Of a stretch of DNA of 64,000 nt, positions 61,166-64,000 are shown in pieces. Below the pieces are notes generated by a model. The model had not been told where the DNA came from and did not search any database. It worked only from the letters and a program-made list of their open reading frames with translations. The stretch lies in the NCBI GenBank assembly GCA_013396655.1, contig WBMV01006289.1:434001-498000 (forward strand), in the 5' to 3' direction. The translations under genes and the position numbers were made by a program. Positions within the stretch are counted from its first letter, which is position 1; each line of letters opens with the position of its first letter. Origin of the DNA: Campylorhamphus procurvoides (Eukaryota > Chordata > Aves > Passeriformes > Dendrocolaptidae).

Positions 61166-63521
61166 ATGGTGGGGGGAAATAAAACCCAAAGCATGGCTTT
61201 CTTCCAGTCTCGTTTTATTCTAAAATGTATTAATGTATTCTGAATGTATTCTAAAATAAACCACTCTCTGTCCTGAGACCTCTTTGGCCTATTCCTCCAA
61301 GAATCTTAGTGCAAGACAATTGCACTTGGTTGATATAAGACTGTGTGGATGATCCCCAGGGGTGTGTGGCCCCAGGCAGGGACGCACTTGCTGTCTTTTT
61401 CAGTGGACACTGAGCACACCTTTGCACTGTGTGTCAGCACTGCCTCCAGCTCCCCTGGAAGTCTCCCAGTGCCAGACCTCATTGTCCTGAAATTCTGTCC
61501 CTGAAATGTGCCTGGGGGTGTGAGGCATCTGTCCTGGTCCTGCCTGTGTGCTGCCAGCTGCCCCTCAGCACACACACCCTGGCTGAAGCACAATGCCCAA
61601 GAGCTGGGTGCTGAGCAAAGGTGGCTCTAGTGACACACACACCACCCACTGCTCACAGTGAACAGCTTCACCCTTGCCAGTGACCAGGTCAAAGATCACT
61701 CCACATTTTGATCTGCTATAATGTAACATGAGTTTAGCTGCTGTTGATTCAAATACACAATCCTGTGTTCCTTCATGCTCTTTGCAAGTGGTTGGCACAC
61801 ACCATTTGAAGCTTAGCTGGGAAGCTCCCTGTTGAGTCAGGAGCTGTGATGAGTGATGGTGAGACACCTCAGACTGACCCTGTGGGCCCATCACCATGTG
61901 AGCTTCCTATCAGTGGTTTGTGCACACCTCTTACTCATGGGCTTCACCTGAAAATCTAAGGTATAGAGGAGGAGGAGGCATAAAGGGAGGCAGGAAGAGG
62001 GTTGATGCGTCAGAAATTAAAATGTCTTTATGTACAGTGTGCAACAAAACCACTCCTCATGCCTTCTGCACCTTAGCAACCCAGCTGTGCTGTGACTTCT
62101 GTTCTACAGCTTTAAAAAGCCCAACCTTCTAATGCGATTGAACCATCTTCTGCCTAGACAAGCACTGAAGGACGTGAAGTTACAAGCTGAAAAGCTAAAT
62201 CTTTCATCACTGCAGACCTAGTGGGATCTACTGTCTTAACCTTAGACGGACCTCTCTTCCTCCCTTGCCTCTTATCTTTCAGTGGCAGCTGCACAGGATT
62301 AGGGCTGCCATACCACAAGGGCCCATGTCAGGGAACAAAGGCTAGAGCTTTATCGACTAGTGCAAAGCCCCGGGGACATTTTGTCAGTGAGATCATGGCT
62401 CAGCATCCTAAGCATATTGCTTACTGCTCTGGTCACAGTTAAGTTGATGAATTCTCCAAGTCCACTTACAAAAAGCAGCTTGGAAGCAGCAAGCATCTGT
62501 CAATGGCTGTCTCAAGGGTATGCCTGTTATTTAAAAGGTGGTATCTGACACGTTTGTGAATGGGGTGGCAAGCATCATGATTGCAGGCTGAAAAAAACAC
62601 AAAAGCAAGGATAAACAGCTGCGGCAGAGAAACAGCATCTTTTCAGAAGCACTGTCACCCTCCTGCATACAATGCATGAGGTGATTTGGAACTGAAGGAA
62701 GTGCTTTTCATATGGCCCCAGGCTGAGGGGCAGTTCGAAAAGGTGCCAGCTATTTAATTGATCAGTCCGCCCTGATCTGCATACAATTTAAAACTCACAA
62801 AAAGGAAGCAGTGGGAGGAAACACTGGCAATAGTTGATCTTAGCCTGAAGTTTCTTGACCTGTGTCTTGGAGGTGGATTGTACAAATGAAATTGCAAGTG
62901 GCAAAGATCCAATGTAGCAAAAATGTGGAATTGAGACAGACAGAGACTACCGGAAAACAGTCACTGCTTGCTGAGCTCTGTTTTGTCAGGACCCCTTGCT
63001 ATTTAAAATCTATGATGCAGCAGTGCTGAAAATCCAAGCAGACCCGGGTTTCACTGTGCCACAGAGGAAGAATAACAATAAAAAAGAGTCAGAGAAAGAG
63101 CTGTGAGCAGAATCCATGGCACATGGCCCTGCAGCTGGTGCTCACAGCACCACACTGAGAGTGACAACGTTTAATGCCTTATCGTTTAGAAATTTCTGCT
63201 TTCCCCCAAAAAAGAAATAAAAGCTCCATGTTGTTACAGTTCATCCTTCTGAACTTCTCAGCAGAATGTAAGTGGTTGAGATCTTATTGTCTCCTGAAAC
63301 CATGTTTCCCAGTCTTTCTGGTACTCCAGATGCAGGCTGGGTGCTAAAAACTGCAATTACTGGCTCAGCGGGTGAGCCTCCTGCAAACTGCTATCCCAAG
63401 GCACATTCGTGCTTTAGTGTTTCAGCTAGAAATATGTTTAACACAAAAGGAAAAAAAAATATGAGCTTCTACACCTGTTTTGAATTAAGCCTCCGGTATC
63501 CATAACTAGCCCATCTAACAG
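61166..63521. other. no gene recognised
   Basis: AT-richer sequence with short overlapping ORFs and no motif or repeat that I recognise. Confidence 0.55.
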
Positions 63522-63790
63522 AGGATTACTTGGATCACACAAGAATCGAACCAACACCTGCAGCAATCCTAAAATGTAATCCACAGAGGACTTGTGGTCC
63601 TAAGGATATAATGCAAAATATCAAAGGAGGTGCTGCTTTGGATGATCTTAGAAATGGAGCCACAAAGGTACATTATAGACCTGGACTTTCTCAGATCAAG
63701 GATGTTCAGCTCCAAGGCGCCGCTTCTGACTATGGGAGAGACAAGCCAGCTCTGAAAGGAGTTGCACTGCTCACCATTATCGTGGTATAA
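63522..63790 (+). CDS. possible terminal exon of an unidentified gene
   Basis: After a CTAACAG acceptor the frame reads DYLDHTRIEPTPAAILKCNP and continues without stops for 88 codons, through GGAALDDLRNGATKVHYRPG and SQIKDVQLQGAAS, to a hydrophobic end (GVALLTIIVV) and TAA. No upstream ATG is in the same exon. The composition looks coding, but I do not recognise the family and see no upstream exon nearby. It could be part of a gene continuing to the left, or chance. Confidence 0.3.
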
Positions 63791-64000
63791 ATTGACTGCC
63801 ATCATGTACAAGGCATTTTATATTTCATAAATACAGAGGGTTTGTTTGTGCATCATAAGAAATTGCAATTTGTGACAAATTTTGTGAAATAATGCTGCAG
63901 TCCCAGTCAATCCAGCTAAACCTCACCTGTCAAACCCTCACATGAGATTGCCACTCTGTATTCCCTTGTCCCATGAACAGCAGCATCTTGGGGTGCCTGT

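Overview
This window is vertebrate nuclear DNA, most probably from a bird. The genes are split by GT-AG introns and their products align closely with mammalian proteins that I know. The interspersed repeats I recognise are CR1-type LINE fragments, the typical avian family. There are three stretches of unknown bases: single Ns at 10102 and 13761, and a 64-base gap at 28809-28872. Each damages a gene model.

Layout from left to right. 1-10128: the 5' half of ATF6 on the minus strand (exons 1-7, the transactivation region; the bZIP, membrane and lumenal exons lie beyond the left edge). 10206-10385: a GC-rich minisatellite just upstream of the ATF6 start, then a CR1 fragment. 10960-21845: a P-selectin gene (SELP) on the minus strand, with a C-type lectin domain, an EGF domain, 13 assembled sushi/CCP exons (one broken), a membrane exon and a two-exon cytoplasmic tail. 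21846-26400: nothing recognisable. 26405-27745: an intron-poor, very GC-rich gene on the minus strand for a PI-PLC X-domain protein of the bacterial type. 28904-30876: the last three exons of HTATIP2 (TIP30/CC3) on the plus strand, its 5' exons apparently lost in the gap. 35553-45298: complete RGS5 on the plus strand (5 coding exons, 181 aa). 48598-55555: complete RGS4 on the minus strand (5 coding exons, 209 aa), tail to tail with RGS5. 55600-64000: mostly non-genic, with a CR1 fragment at 60612-61165 and one unidentified possible terminal exon at 63522-63790.

The genes do not form one pathway. ATF6 is the ER-stress sensor and transcription factor. SELP is an endothelial/platelet adhesion receptor. 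RGS4 and RGS5 are paralogous GTPase activators for Gi/Gq alpha subunits with an oxygen-sensitive Cys2 N-terminus. HTATIP2 is an SDR-fold oxidoreductase-like protein. The PI-PLC-like enzyme would cleave phosphatidylinositol or GPI anchors. ATF6, SELP, RGS4 and RGS5 all sit on human 1q23-q24, so that part is conserved synteny with rearrangement; HTATIP2 is on human chromosome 11.

The most useful observations are: a probable assembly-made false duplication inside the SELP sushi array; recent real-looking duplication and homogenisation of that array; a Glu-to-Gln change at a calcium-ligand position of the selectin lectin domain; a PI-PLC with the bacterial catalytic set intact; and the reading-frame conflict at the ATF6 start caused by one N. 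I saw no evidence for a wholly new biological system.
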